64,000 nt of DNA from CAWAYR01 sp050250955 (GTDB lineage: Bacteria > Acidobacteriota > Vicinamibacteria > Vicinamibacterales > UBA2999): contig JBFWNR010000003.1 in the NCBI GenBank assembly GCA_050250955.1, positions 620,001 through 684,000 of the forward strand. The letters run 5' to 3'. A model generated the notes under the pieces. That model saw only the letters and a program-made list of their open reading frames with translations. It searched no databases and was not told the DNA's origin. Positions 16,328-24,392 of this stretch are shown piece after piece (within the stretch, counting starts at the first letter, position 1; each line of letters starts with the position of its first letter). The position numbers and the translations under genes were made by a program.

Positions 16328-17755
16328 ATGATCGCGTGCCCGTCCCGGCCCGGCCGGCCGCTGGCCCTCCTGCTCCTGGCGTATGCGACCGCCGTCACCC
16401 TGGCCGCGCAGGCGCCGTCCAGGTCCCCGGATTGGGCGGCGGTCGAGCCCGAGGCGCTGGCGCTGTATCAGCGCCTCATCCGCTTCGACACCAGCGCGAC
16501 CGAGCGGCTGGAGGCGGAGTTCCTCGCCCAGCTCTTCGCCGAGCACGACATCCCCGTCCAGGTGCTGGCCAAGGATCCCGAGCGGCCCAACGTCGTCGCC
16601 CGGCTGAAGGGCAGCGGGCGGCGGCGTCCGCTGCTGCTGCTCGGCCACCTCGACACGGTGACGGTGGACGCCTCGAAGTGGACGTTCCCGCCGTTCAGCG
16701 CCACCCGCGACGGCGGTTTCGTCTACGGCCGCGGCGCCATCGACGACAAGGACAACCTGGCGGCCGCGGTGATGACGCTGCTGCTCTTGAAACGCCACGG
16801 CGTCGCCCTCGATCGCGACGTGATCCTGCTGGCCGAGTCGGGCGAGGAAGGCGCGTCCAACCTCGGCATGGGCTTCATGGTCGCCGAGCACTATCCGCTC
16901 ATCGACGCCGAGTACTGCATCGCCGAGGGCGGCGACACGATCCGCGAGGGCGGGCAGGTGCGCTACGCCGCCGTGCAGGTGGACGAGAAGGTGGTGCGCG
17001 GCGTCGAGCTGACCGCCACCGGCATCTCGGGTCACGGCTCGGTGCCGCTGACGACCAACGCCGTCGCGCGTCTGGGCCGCGCCACCGGCAGGTTCCTCAG
17101 CTGGCAGCCCGACGTGAAGATCGACGAGACCACCGGCCGCTACTTCCGCCGCCTGGCCACCCTCGCTCAGCCCGAGAAGGCCCGCTACTACCGCGACGTC
17201 GTCTCGACCGACCCGGCGGTGGCGCGGGCCGCCGCCGACTGGCTGTTCGAGCACGAGCCGCGGCACGCCTCGATGGCGCGCACGTCGGTGTCGCCGACGA
17301 TGGTCACCGCCGGCTATCGCTCCAACGTGATCCCCTCGGAGGCCAAGGCCCGGCTCGACGTGCGGATGGTGCCCGACGAGGATCCCGAGGCGCTGCTGGC
17401 GCAGATCCGCACGGCGATCGACGACCCGGCGGTGCAGGTGGCGTTTGCCGGCGGCGCCCGCCCGCGCATCCCGCCGACGCGCGTGGACGGCGATCTCTTC
17501 ACCACGGTGGAGGCGGCCGTGCAGCGCGTCTACCAGGTGCCGACCCTGCCGTCGATGAGCACGTATGCCACCGACATGTGGCCGCTGCGCGCCCGCGGCG
17601 TGCAGTGCGTCGGCATCGGCGCCGGCGTCGATCTGGAGGACCAGTCGGCCGGCTACGGCATGCACGCCGATCAGGAGCGGCTGCTCGAGAGCGAATTCCA
17701 GCGCTTCGTCCGGCTCAACTGGGAGCTGGTGACGGCGCTGGCCGCGGCGCGCTGA
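16328..17755 (+). CDS. Secreted M20-family metallopeptidase
   Basis: The 475-residue protein begins with a signal peptide (LALLLLAYATAVTLAAQ). Metal-site motifs of the M20/M25/M40 family are present: GHLDTVTVD, GRGAIDDKDN, the catalytic and bridging glutamates in AESGEEGASN, the dimerisation-domain GHGSVP, and a C-terminal histidine in GYGMHADQERLLESEF. Similarity is strongest to carboxypeptidase/PM20D1-like members, which cleave or condense N-acyl amino acids and peptides. The ATG at 16328 follows a -10-like TAGAGT by 7 nt. An in-frame GTG at 16319 overlaps that box and is less likely. Confidence 0.88.
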   Translation: MIACPSRPGRPLALLLLAYATAVTLAAQAPSRSPDWAAVEPEALALYQRLIRFDTSATERLEAEFLAQLFAEHDIPVQVLAKDPERPNVVARLKGSGRRRPLLLLGHLDTVTVDASKWTFPPFSATRDGGFVYGRGAIDDKDNLAAAVMTLLLLKRHGVALDRDVILLAESGEEGASNLGMGFMVAEHYPLIDAEYCIAEGGDTIREGGQVRYAAVQVDEKVVRGVELTATGISGHGSVPLTTNAVARLGRATGRFLSWQPDVKIDETTGRYFRRLATLAQPEKARYYRDVVSTDPAVARAAADWLFEHEPRHASMARTSVSPTMVTAGYRSNVIPSEAKARLDVRMVPDEDPEALLAQIRTAIDDPAVQVAFAGGARPRIPPTRVDGDLFTTVEAAVQRVYQVPTLPSMSTYATDMWPLRARGVQCVGIGAGVDLEDQSAGYGMHADQERLLESEFQRFVRLNWELVTALAAAR

Positions 17756-17812
17756 GCGCGGCGCGCCGACCGCGCGCCTGTCGCGCGTCACCCCACGGTG
17801 CGGCAGGTGACG

Positions 17813-17818
17813 TACAGT
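17813..17818 (+). promoter_or_regulatory. -10-like box of selO (leaderless)
   Basis: TACAGT stands 6 nt before the GTG at 17825. This supports that GTG over the in-frame GTG at 17798, which lies upstream of the box. Confidence 0.45.
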
Positions 17819-17824
17819 CGATCC

Positions 17825-19315
17825 GTGGGTCCGTCCAGTTCCTCCACTTCGTCCACCGCAGCGGCCGGCGGCTGGCGCCTCGAGCACAGCTACGCCGAGC
17901 TGCCGGCGCTCTTCTTCGCCCAGGTGGCGCCGACGCGCGTGCTCGATCCGCACTACGTGGTCTTCAACACGGTGCTGGCCGGCGAGCTCGGCCTGGACGT
18001 GGGTGCCCTCGACTCACCCGGCGGCGCGGCGATCTTCGCCGGCAACGCCCTGCCGCCCGGCGCGCGCCCGCTGGCGCAGGCCTACGCCGGGCACCAGTTC
18101 GGTCATTTCACGGCGCTTGGCGACGGCCGCGCCATCCTGCTCGGCGAGCAGATCGCGCCCGACGGCCGCCGCCTCGACGTCCAGCTCAAGGGCGCCGGAC
18201 AGACGCCGTACTCGCGTCGTGGCGACGGCCGCGCCGCGCTCGGCCCGATGCTCCGCGAGCTGGTCATCAGCGAGGCGATGCACGCGCTGGGCATCCCCAC
18301 GTCGCGCAGCCTGGCCGTGGTGGCCACCGGCGAGGCGGTGCACCGCGAGCGGCCGCTGGCCGGCGCCGTGCTCACCCGCGTGGCCGCCAGCCACCTGCGC
18401 GTCGGCACCTTCGAGTGGGCGGCGGCGCATCGCGACGATGCCGCGCGGCGCGCCCTGGCCGACTACACGATTCGCCGCCACTATCCGGAGCTGGCCGGCG
18501 CGGCCGATCCGTACCTGGCCCTCTTCGACGCCGTCGCGGAGCGGCAGGCCGAGCTTCTCGCCCGCTGGCAGCTGGTCGGCTTCGTCCACGGCGTGATGAA
18601 CACCGACAACATGGCGCTGTCGGGCGAGACCATCGACTACGGGCCGTGCGCCTTCATGGATCGCTACGACCCGGCCACCGTCTTCAGCTCGATCGACGAG
18701 CAGGGCCGCTACGCCTACGGCAACCAGCCGCCGATTGCGCAGTGGAACCTGGCCCGCCTCGCCGAGGCGATGCTGCCGCTCTTCGACGCCGACCAGGCCC
18801 GCGCCGTCGAGCGCGCCAACCAGTCGATTCTCGCCTTCGAGGCGCGCTACAAGCACCATTGGCTGGCCGGCATGCGCGCCAAGCTCGGGCTCTTCACCGA
18901 CGACGCCAGCGACGCCGATCTGGCCGAGGCGCTGCTGGCCTGGATGCGCGAGACGCGCGCCGACTTCACCAACACCTTCCGGCTGCTCAGCGACAGCGAG
19001 GCCGTGGACGCCATCGCCGCCGCTGATGCCACCTTCCGCGACTGGCACGGTCGCTGGCAGATGCGGCGGGCACTGCAGCCGCAGGGGCCGGCCGAGTGCG
19101 TCACGTTGATGCAGCGCAGCAACCCGGCGGTGATCCCGCGCAACCACGTGGTGGAAGCGGCGCTGACCGCAGCCACAGAGGCCGGCGACCTGCGTCCGCT
19201 CGAGGCGCTGCTGGCGGCGCTGGCGCAGCCCTTCGACTACGCCGCCGCCGATCCCGGCCTCAGCACCCCCGCGGCCCCCGACGCGATCCCCTATCGCACG
19301 TTCTGCGGGACGTAA
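17825..19315 (+). CDS. selO: Protein adenylyltransferase SelO (YdiU)
   Basis: The 496-residue pseudokinase-fold enzyme transfers AMP to hydroxyl side chains of proteins. It shows the family blocks QAYAGHQFGHFTALGDGRAILLGE, GAGQTPYSRRGDGRAALGPMLRE, GVMNTDNMALSGETIDYGPCAFMD and YGNQPPIAQWNLARL. It ends in FCGT, with a cysteine at the place of the C-terminal redox Cys/Sec of SelO proteins. In E. coli it is linked to redox stress through disulphide control. The first 14 residues are Ser/Thr-rich and poorly conserved. The stop is followed directly by hairpin elements. Confidence 0.93.
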   Translation: MGPSSSSTSSTAAAGGWRLEHSYAELPALFFAQVAPTRVLDPHYVVFNTVLAGELGLDVGALDSPGGAAIFAGNALPPGARPLAQAYAGHQFGHFTALGDGRAILLGEQIAPDGRRLDVQLKGAGQTPYSRRGDGRAALGPMLRELVISEAMHALGIPTSRSLAVVATGEAVHRERPLAGAVLTRVAASHLRVGTFEWAAAHRDDAARRALADYTIRRHYPELAGAADPYLALFDAVAERQAELLARWQLVGFVHGVMNTDNMALSGETIDYGPCAFMDRYDPATVFSSIDEQGRYAYGNQPPIAQWNLARLAEAMLPLFDADQARAVERANQSILAFEARYKHHWLAGMRAKLGLFTDDASDADLAEALLAWMRETRADFTNTFRLLSDSEAVDAIAAADATFRDWHGRWQMRRALQPQGPAECVTLMQRSNPAVIPRNHVVEAALTAATEAGDLRPLEALLAALAQPFDYAAADPGLSTPAAPDAIPYRTFCGT

Positions 19316-19412
19316 CGTAGGGCAGGGCCTCAGCCCGCCCTGGCCGGGCCCGGCAGCTCCAAAGAGCTGCCCTACGAGCTCTCGTCGCGTAGGGCAGGGC
19401 TTCAGCCCTGCC
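19316..19412. repeat. Hairpin element triplet, locus 3
   Basis: Three copies lie between convergent genes: 19316-19342 (imperfect, GGGCC arm), 19352-19376 (GGCAGCTC/GAGCTGCC, loop CAAA) and 19388-19412 (GGCAGGGC/GCCCTGCC, loop TTCA). The last two stems are perfect with different arm sequences. Confidence 0.85.
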
Positions 19413-19415
19413 TTG

Positions 19416-20366
19416 TCACCAGCGGCCGCTGGCGCCGCCGCCGCCCGAGCGCCCGCCGCTGAAGCCGCCCGACGAGCGTGACGACCCCGACGAGCGGCCC
19501 GACGAGCCGCTCGCCCCGCCGCCACCCCACACCCAGCCGCTCTTGGACGATCCCGGCGAGCCGCGCAGCGAGCCTCGTGCGCCCGGGCGCCCGCCCATCC
19601 GCCAGCCCACCACCAGGAACACGATCGCGACCCCCAGCAGAATCCAGATCGCCATCCGAATGCCGGACAGCAGCGACATCAGCAGCGGCACACCGGCGAA
19701 GAACACGCCGAAGATCACCGGGCCGATCGCCTTGGTGCGCAGGCCGGCGCCGGCAAAACCGCTGCCGATGGTGACGAACAGGCCGAGGAACGGAATCAAC
19801 ACGAAGGGCAGCAACGCGTCGTTCGACGATCCGGACCCGGACGACGCCAGCGCCTGCCGCTCGGCATCGGTGAGCGGCTGGTTGCGCTCGACGACGGCCG
19901 CCACCCGCTCGGTGCCGGCGACGATGCCGCGCGGGTAGTCGCCGTCGCGGAACGCCGGCAGGAACGTCTCGCGGACGATCTGCCCGGCCAGCCCGTCGGG
20001 CAGCACGCCCTCGAGGCCGTAGCCCACCTCGATGCGCATCTCGCGCTGGTTGGGTGCCACGAGGACGAGGACGCCGTTGTCCGTCCCGGCCTGGCCGATG
20101 CCCCAGGCCGCGAACAGCCGGGTGGCGTACTCCTCGACGGTGAGGCCGTCGAGCGAGGGCACGGTGACCACCGCGATTTCGGCTGTCGTCGCCCGCTCCA
20201 CGTCGTCGAGGCGCCGCGCCAGGCGCGCCTCGTCGGCCTCGGTGAGCAGGTTGGCGAAGTCGTTGACGGCGCCCGACGGCGTCGGCAGGGCCGGCTGGGC
20301 GGCGACGCCCACAGCCAGTCCCGCCGCGATCAGCACCGCGACCCTCGCCGTGTGTGCGGCAGTCAT
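19416..20366 (-). CDS. TPM-domain (YgcG-like) membrane protein
   Basis: The 316-residue protein has a signal peptide and a periplasmic TPM domain: VNDFANLLTEADEARLARRLDDVERATTAEIAVVTVPSL, then DNGVLVLVAPNQREMRIEVGYGLEGVLPD. Three hydrophobic segments follow between about 185 and 255. The C-terminal tail is Gly/Ser-rich and ends in GRW, as is usual in this family. TPM proteins have been tied to photosystem repair and membrane-protein quality control; the bacterial role is unclear. A TACCCT box 7 nt before the ATG suggests a leaderless message. Confidence 0.85.
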   Translation of the reverse strand: MTAAHTARVAVLIAAGLAVGVAAQPALPTPSGAVNDFANLLTEADEARLARRLDDVERATTAEIAVVTVPSLDGLTVEEYATRLFAAWGIGQAGTDNGVLVLVAPNQREMRIEVGYGLEGVLPDGLAGQIVRETFLPAFRDGDYPRGIVAGTERVAAVVERNQPLTDAERQALASSGSGSSNDALLPFVLIPFLGLFVTIGSGFAGAGLRTKAIGPVIFGVFFAGVPLLMSLLSGIRMAIWILLGVAIVFLVVGWRMGGRPGARGSLRGSPGSSKSGWVWGGGGASGSSGRSSGSSRSSGGFSGGRSGGGGASGRW

Positions 20367-20373
20367 CGCCGCC

Positions 20374-20379
20374 AGGGTA
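20374..20379 (-). promoter_or_regulatory. -10-like box of the TPM gene (leaderless)
   Basis: TACCCT on the minus strand lies 7 nt before the ATG at 20366. It matches only the key TA...T positions, so the call is weak by itself and rests on the pattern seen elsewhere in the window. Confidence 0.25.
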
Positions 20380-20391
20380 CCCCGATCGCGG

Positions 20392-20397
20392 TATCGT
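20392..20397 (+). promoter_or_regulatory. -10-like box of the cyclophilin gene (leadered)
   Basis: TATCGT is followed by a 22-nt leader with a GAGAGGA ribosome site before the ATG at 20420. It contrasts with the leaderless boxes nearby. Confidence 0.35.
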
Positions 20398-20419
20398 AAG
20401 GGACCCGAGAGGATCCTCC

Positions 20420-21079
20420 ATGACGCGTGTGCTGCAGTCCCTCACCCTCGTGGCGTTCGCCGCCAGCCTGGCCGTCGTTCACGCCGAGCAGCCGGCGGCG
20501 CCGCGCCGCTCCCTGATGGTGCCGGCGGCGTTCAAGGAGACCGCGCCGGACGTCTACAAGGTGAGGTTCGACACCAGCGCCGGCGAGTTCGTGATCCAGG
20601 TGACGCGGGCCTGGGCGCCCAACGGCGCCGACCGCTTCTACAACCTGGTGAAGAACGGCTTCTACAACGACGTGCGCTTCTTCCGCGCCGTGCCCAACTT
20701 CATGGTCCAGTTCGGCATCCACGGCACGCCCAACGTCGCCAAGGTGTGGCAGAACGCCCGCATCCCCCCCGACAAGGTGGTGCAGAGCAACCGCAAGGGC
20801 TTCATCACCTTCGCGATGGGCGCCACGCCCGACACCCGCACGACGCAGGTGTTCATCAACTTCCGCAACAACACCAACCTCGACCGCATGGGCTTTGCGC
20901 CGTTCGGCGAGGTGGTGAGCGGCATCGAGAACGTGGACAGGATCTTCACCGGCTACGGCGAAGGGGCGCCGCGCGGCGGCGGCCCGCCGCAGGGCCGCGT
21001 CGTCGCCGAAGGCAACGCCTACCTGATGAAGTCGTTCCCGAAGATGGACTACATCAAGACGGCGACGATCGAACCGTGA
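20420..21079 (+). CDS. Exported cyclophilin-type peptidyl-prolyl isomerase
   Basis: The 219-residue protein has a signal peptide (SLTLVAFAASLAVVHA-EQ) and a cyclophilin domain from about residue 46: FDTSAGEFVIQVTRAWAPNGADRFYNLVKNGFYNDVRFFRAVPNFMVQFG, and the catalytic-pocket stretch GFITFAMGATPDTRTTQVFINFRNN. The active-site arginine (FFRAVPNFMVQFG) is present. It probably helps fold periplasmic proteins. The ATG has a GAGAGGA ribosome site, which excludes the upstream in-frame start at 20354. Confidence 0.9.
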   Translation: MTRVLQSLTLVAFAASLAVVHAEQPAAPRRSLMVPAAFKETAPDVYKVRFDTSAGEFVIQVTRAWAPNGADRFYNLVKNGFYNDVRFFRAVPNFMVQFGIHGTPNVAKVWQNARIPPDKVVQSNRKGFITFAMGATPDTRTTQVFINFRNNTNLDRMGFAPFGEVVSGIENVDRIFTGYGEGAPRGGGPPQGRVVAEGNAYLMKSFPKMDYIKTATIEP

Positions 21080-21089
21080 CGAGTGGTCC

Positions 21090-21158
21090 GGCAGCTCTGA
21101 AGAGCTGCCCTACGTCCGTGGGCGTCGTGGCCCCGTAGGGCGGAACTTCAGTTCCGCC
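21090..21158. repeat. Hairpin element pair, locus 4
   Basis: Copies at 21090-21114 (GGCAGCTC/GAGCTGCC, loop TGAA) and 21134-21158 (GGCGGAAC/GTTCCGCC, loop TTCA) lie between convergent genes. The second has two compensatory changes in its stem. A half-copy (TTCAGCTCTGCC, 21167-21178) follows and encodes the last residues and stop of the AraC-family gene. Confidence 0.85.
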
Positions 21159-21167
21159 GCACGACCT

Positions 21168-22205
21168 TCAGCTCTGCCGAGCGGCGGCGCGAAACGCCGT
21201 CGGCGTCGTGCCCTCGAGGCGGTGGAACGCCGCGTAGAGCGCCGAGCGCGACCGGAAGCCGGCCGAGGCGCCGATGCCTTCGATGGTGTAGCGGTCGCTC
21301 TCCGGATCGACGAGCTGCGCCTTCACGTCGTCCACGCGACGGCGCATCACCTCGTCGCGAAAGCTGGTGCCGCCGAAGCGGTTGAGCGCTTCGGACACCT
21401 GGTGCGGGGTCGCCCCGGCGGCCGCGGCCAGCTGACGCAGCGTCAGGTCGGGACGCGCAAACAGCCGGTCGTCGCCCAGCGCCGCGTCGATCCGCGCGCG
21501 CAGGGCGTGAGCCGCGATCTGGTCGAGCCCAGAGCGCTCGTAGCGGGGCGACGGCGCGTCGTCGAGGACGACCGGGATGGCCCGCCGCACCGACCGGGCG
21601 GTGAACCAGGACACCATCGCCACGAACCCGGCGGCGAACACCAGCGGCACCACTGCCCTGATCGGCGCCACGTGCCCGAGGTCCATGCGGGCGATCTGCG
21701 CCACGTTCACCAGGGCCAGGAAGCCGGCCACCCACGCCGGCGGCACCAGCGCCTCGCGCTCGACCGGGCCGCGTCGGCACGCCGCCCACGTGCCGGCGGC
21801 CGTGAAGCCCACCACCACCGGCAGCAGCCAGGCGAACGGCACCCGGGTGTCGCCGCCCAGCGCTGCCCGCACCGCCAGAACCACGACGTAGGCCGCCGCC
21901 GGTGCCACCAGCCCCGGGCTGAGCCCGCAGGCCCATCCCGCCGCCTGGCGGATGTAGACCACCGCCATTGCGAAGGCCGCCAGCCCGAGCAGGTTGACGC
22001 CGCGTTCGACCGCGGCCGAATCCGGCGCCCAGCCGGCCAGCCGGGCGCTGATGAGCGCACCCACCGCCGCCACCAGGAGCAGCGCCGCGCCGAGCACCCG
22101 CGGGTCGGCGGCCCGATCGTCGCGCGGCCACACCAGCGGCAGGCCCAGCGCCGCGCCCAGTCCCGACCCCACCAGTCCGACGACGGCCAGTTCCTGCATG
22201 CCCAT
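21168..22205 (-). CDS. Membrane-anchored AraC-family regulator
   Basis: The 345-residue protein has about six or seven hydrophobic helices in residues 1-205. A cytoplasmic AraC/XylS domain of two helix-turn-helix units follows (LTLRQLAAAAGATPHQVSEALNRFGGTSFRDEVMRRRVDDVKAQLV, then YTIEGIGASAGFRSRSALYAAFHRLEGTTPTAFR). This design is known for regulators that sense membrane or extracytoplasmic signals. The last codons (RQS and stop) are encoded by a partial hairpin element. It is divergent from an amidohydrolase gene (115 bp apart), its most obvious candidate target. Start could also be the ATG at 22199. Confidence 0.85.
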   Translation of the reverse strand: MGMQELAVVGLVGSGLGAALGLPLVWPRDDRAADPRVLGAALLLVAAVGALISARLAGWAPDSAAVERGVNLLGLAAFAMAVVYIRQAAGWACGLSPGLVAPAAAYVVVLAVRAALGGDTRVPFAWLLPVVVGFTAAGTWAACRRGPVEREALVPPAWVAGFLALVNVAQIARMDLGHVAPIRAVVPLVFAAGFVAMVSWFTARSVRRAIPVVLDDAPSPRYERSGLDQIAAHALRARIDAALGDDRLFARPDLTLRQLAAAAGATPHQVSEALNRFGGTSFRDEVMRRRVDDVKAQLVDPESDRYTIEGIGASAGFRSRSALYAAFHRLEGTTPTAFRAAARQS

Positions 22206-22320
22206 CCCTCAGTGCTCCCGTTGACGCCGCCGGCCCGCTCCCGGTTCCCTGTCCGCGCCGTTCGGCGCGCACAGATCGGCCCGGGGCGTCCGGCGTCCGG
22301 CGTCGTCCAATCCGATCGTC

Positions 22321-23796
22321 ATGCCTGCGCCCATTCTGCGTGTTCCGCTCGTGCTCGTCGCGGCCTTCACGGCGGTGGTGGCCACCGCCTCCTCCCAGCC
22401 CGATCCCGGCCCCTTCGACCTGGTGGTCGCCGGCGGCCGGGTGATCGATCCCGAGTCGGGGCTCGACGCCGTCCGCCACGTGGGCGTCCGCGGCGACCGT
22501 GTGGCCGCGGTGAGCGCCACGCCCCTGGCCGGACGCGAGACCCTCGACGCCACCGGCCTGGTGGTGGCGCCCGGCTTCGTGGACCTGCACCGCCACGCCC
22601 ACGGCGACCAGAGCCATCGCTACGCGGTGCGCGACGGCGTCACCAGCGCCTTCGAGATCGAGATCGGCGCCCAGGACGTGGCTGCGTTGTATCGCGCCAT
22701 GGGCCCGGCCCGCCTGATCAACTTCGGCGTCGGCGCCAGCCACATCGGCGCGCGGATGCAGGTGCTGGGCGACACGGGCTTCCTGCTGCCCACCGGCCCG
22801 GGCCGCGGCCCGGCCACGCCGGCCCAGGTGGCCGAGATCCTCGCGTTGGTGGAGGCGGGCCTGGCCGCCGGCGGCGTCGCCGTGGGCACCGGCCCGGCCT
22901 ACACGCCGGGGGCCTCGGCCGACGAACTGGCGGGCGTCTTCCGCGTCGCCGCGCGGCACGGCGCGTTCGTATTCGCCCACCTGGGCGGCACGGCCGGCAG
23001 CCTGCCGGCGATGCTCGGCCTGGCTGGCGACGCGAAGACGCCGCTGCACATCGCCCACGTCAACAGCACCGCCGGCGACGACATCGGCCGCTGGCTCGAG
23101 GCGATCGGAACGGCGCGCACGGCCGGCGTGGACGTGACTACCGAGGCCTATCCCTACACCGCCGGCGCCACCCTCATCCAGTCGGCGCTCTACGACGGCT
23201 GGGAGTCGTGGCCCGAGGCGCGATTCGCCAGCCTCCAGTGGGCGGCCACCGGCGAACGCCTCACCCGCGAGAGCTTCGCCAGGTACCGCGCCCAGGGTGG
23301 CTCGGTGATCTCCCACGGCAACACCGAGGAGTCGCTGCGCGTCGCGCTCGCCGACCCGCGTCCCGTCATCGCCAGCGACGCCGGCCGCGATCTGCAGGAT
23401 CGGCCGACGCATCCGCGGGCGTCGGGCACCTTCGCCCGCATCCTCGGGCACTACGTGCGCGACCAGCAGGTGCTCACACTGCCCGACGCGATCCGTCGCA
23501 TGACCCTGGCGCCGGCGCGGCGGCTCGAAGCGCGCGTCCCCGAGATGCGCGATCGCGGCCGGCTGCGCGCCGGGGCGTTCGCCGACATCACCGTGTTCGA
23601 TCCGGCCACCGTGATCGACGCCTCCACCTACACCGACGCGGCGCAGTTCTCGAGGGGGATCGTCCACGTCGTCGTCAACGGGGTGCCGGTCGTCGCCGGC
23701 GGCGAGTTCGCCGACACCGCCGTGCTCTTCGGCCAGCGGGTGCCGATCGGCCTGCGTATGCCCGGCCGGCCGATTCGCGCGCCAGCCGCGCAGTAG
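22321..23796 (+). CDS. Secreted amidohydrolase, N-acyl-D-amino-acid deacylase/dihydroorotase-like
   Basis: The 491-residue protein has a signal peptide, then the amidohydrolase start DLVVAGGRVIDPESGLDAVRHVGVRGDRVAAV. The metal-binding motif is GFVDLHRHAHG, with later histidines in FAHLGG, HIAHVNS and ISHGN, a final aspartate in VIASDAGRD and the C-terminal cap strand GAFADITVFDPATV. This resembles D-aminoacylase-type enzymes that release acyl groups or hydrolyse cyclic amides. Several secreted relatives occur in Acidobacteriota; the substrate is unknown. The stop codon is the TAG of an adjoining hairpin element. The divergent AraC-type regulator may control it. Confidence 0.85.
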   Translation: MPAPILRVPLVLVAAFTAVVATASSQPDPGPFDLVVAGGRVIDPESGLDAVRHVGVRGDRVAAVSATPLAGRETLDATGLVVAPGFVDLHRHAHGDQSHRYAVRDGVTSAFEIEIGAQDVAALYRAMGPARLINFGVGASHIGARMQVLGDTGFLLPTGPGRGPATPAQVAEILALVEAGLAAGGVAVGTGPAYTPGASADELAGVFRVAARHGAFVFAHLGGTAGSLPAMLGLAGDAKTPLHIAHVNSTAGDDIGRWLEAIGTARTAGVDVTTEAYPYTAGATLIQSALYDGWESWPEARFASLQWAATGERLTRESFARYRAQGGSVISHGNTEESLRVALADPRPVIASDAGRDLQDRPTHPRASGTFARILGHYVRDQQVLTLPDAIRRMTLAPARRLEARVPEMRDRGRLRAGAFADITVFDPATVIDASTYTDAAQFSRGIVHVVVNGVPVVAGGEFADTAVLFGQRVPIGLRMPGRPIRAPAAQ

Positions 23797-23816
23797 GGCA
23801 GAGCGTCAGCTCTGCC
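23793..23816. repeat. Hairpin element, locus 5
   Basis: A single copy with arms GGCAGAGC/GCTCTGCC and loop GTCA lies between convergent genes. Its leading GTAG supplies the TAG stop of the amidohydrolase gene. Confidence 0.85.
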
Positions 23817-23826
23817 GAGCGGCCGA

Positions 23827-24309
23827 CTACCCCCAGACGCCGAGCGCGCGTCGCACCGCCACCAGCTGCCCGACGTGGTACGCGGCGTGATCCGCCGCCA
23901 GCAGGATCGCGCGCAGGTAGGTCTGCTCGGGCGTGCCGGTGGGCACCGCGGCGGTGAGATCCTCCACGTCGCGGGCCAGACGCTGCAGTCGCTCGCGCGC
24001 GCCGAGGCATGCCGCCACGCTCGCCTCCCAGGCGTCGTCGTCGGGCGGCGCCGCGGCGGCCGGCCAGTAGTCGGCCGGCCACGCCAGGTCGTGCGAGTAC
24101 TGGGGGTTCACGCAGAAATCGAGGATGTCGTCCTGGGCGATGCGGATGTGCTCGAGCAGCTGCCACGGCGAGTGCTCGAAGCCGAACGGCCGCTCGCCGC
24201 GCACCTGCACCGGCAGGCTGCCGATGGCCTTGTCGAACCCGACGTGGGCGTCCTCCCAGTCGAGCACGCGCACCAGGTGATCGCGGACCGCATCGCTGGG
24301 CTGACGCAT
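23827..24309 (-). CDS. DinB-family four-helix protein
   Basis: The 160-residue protein has the DinB/YfiT-like four-helix plan with the usual metal-binding histidines spaced across helices: WQLLEHIRIAQDDILDF in the first half and DHAAYHVGQLVAVRRALGVW at the end. Members are often thiol-dependent S-transferases (bacillithiol and similar) or damage-inducible proteins of unknown action. It is a monocistronic gene convergent with the amidohydrolase. A second, unrelated DinB member lies at 46249. Confidence 0.85.
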   Translation of the reverse strand: MRQPSDAVRDHLVRVLDWEDAHVGFDKAIGSLPVQVRGERPFGFEHSPWQLLEHIRIAQDDILDFCVNPQYSHDLAWPADYWPAAAAPPDDDAWEASVAACLGARERLQRLARDVEDLTAAVPTGTPEQTYLRAILLAADHAAYHVGQLVAVRRALGVWG

Positions 24310-24392
24310 CGCCGGCTGCCTTTCCGCCGTTGCCCGCGGGGAGGCCGCGGACGGCACCGCGCAGCTTACTCCACCGGCCCTGCCACCGGCGG

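Noticed and set aside
14861..17953. Long open frame of about 1030 residues on the minus strand
   Set aside because: It is a GC-driven shadow: it runs antisense through the M20 gene and parts of the FAD enzyme and the NHL gene, has arginine/alanine-rich low-complexity translation and no domain. The same applies to the long frames at 24009-27251 (+), 31962-35129 (-), 4659-6878 (-) and 16336-19026 (+).
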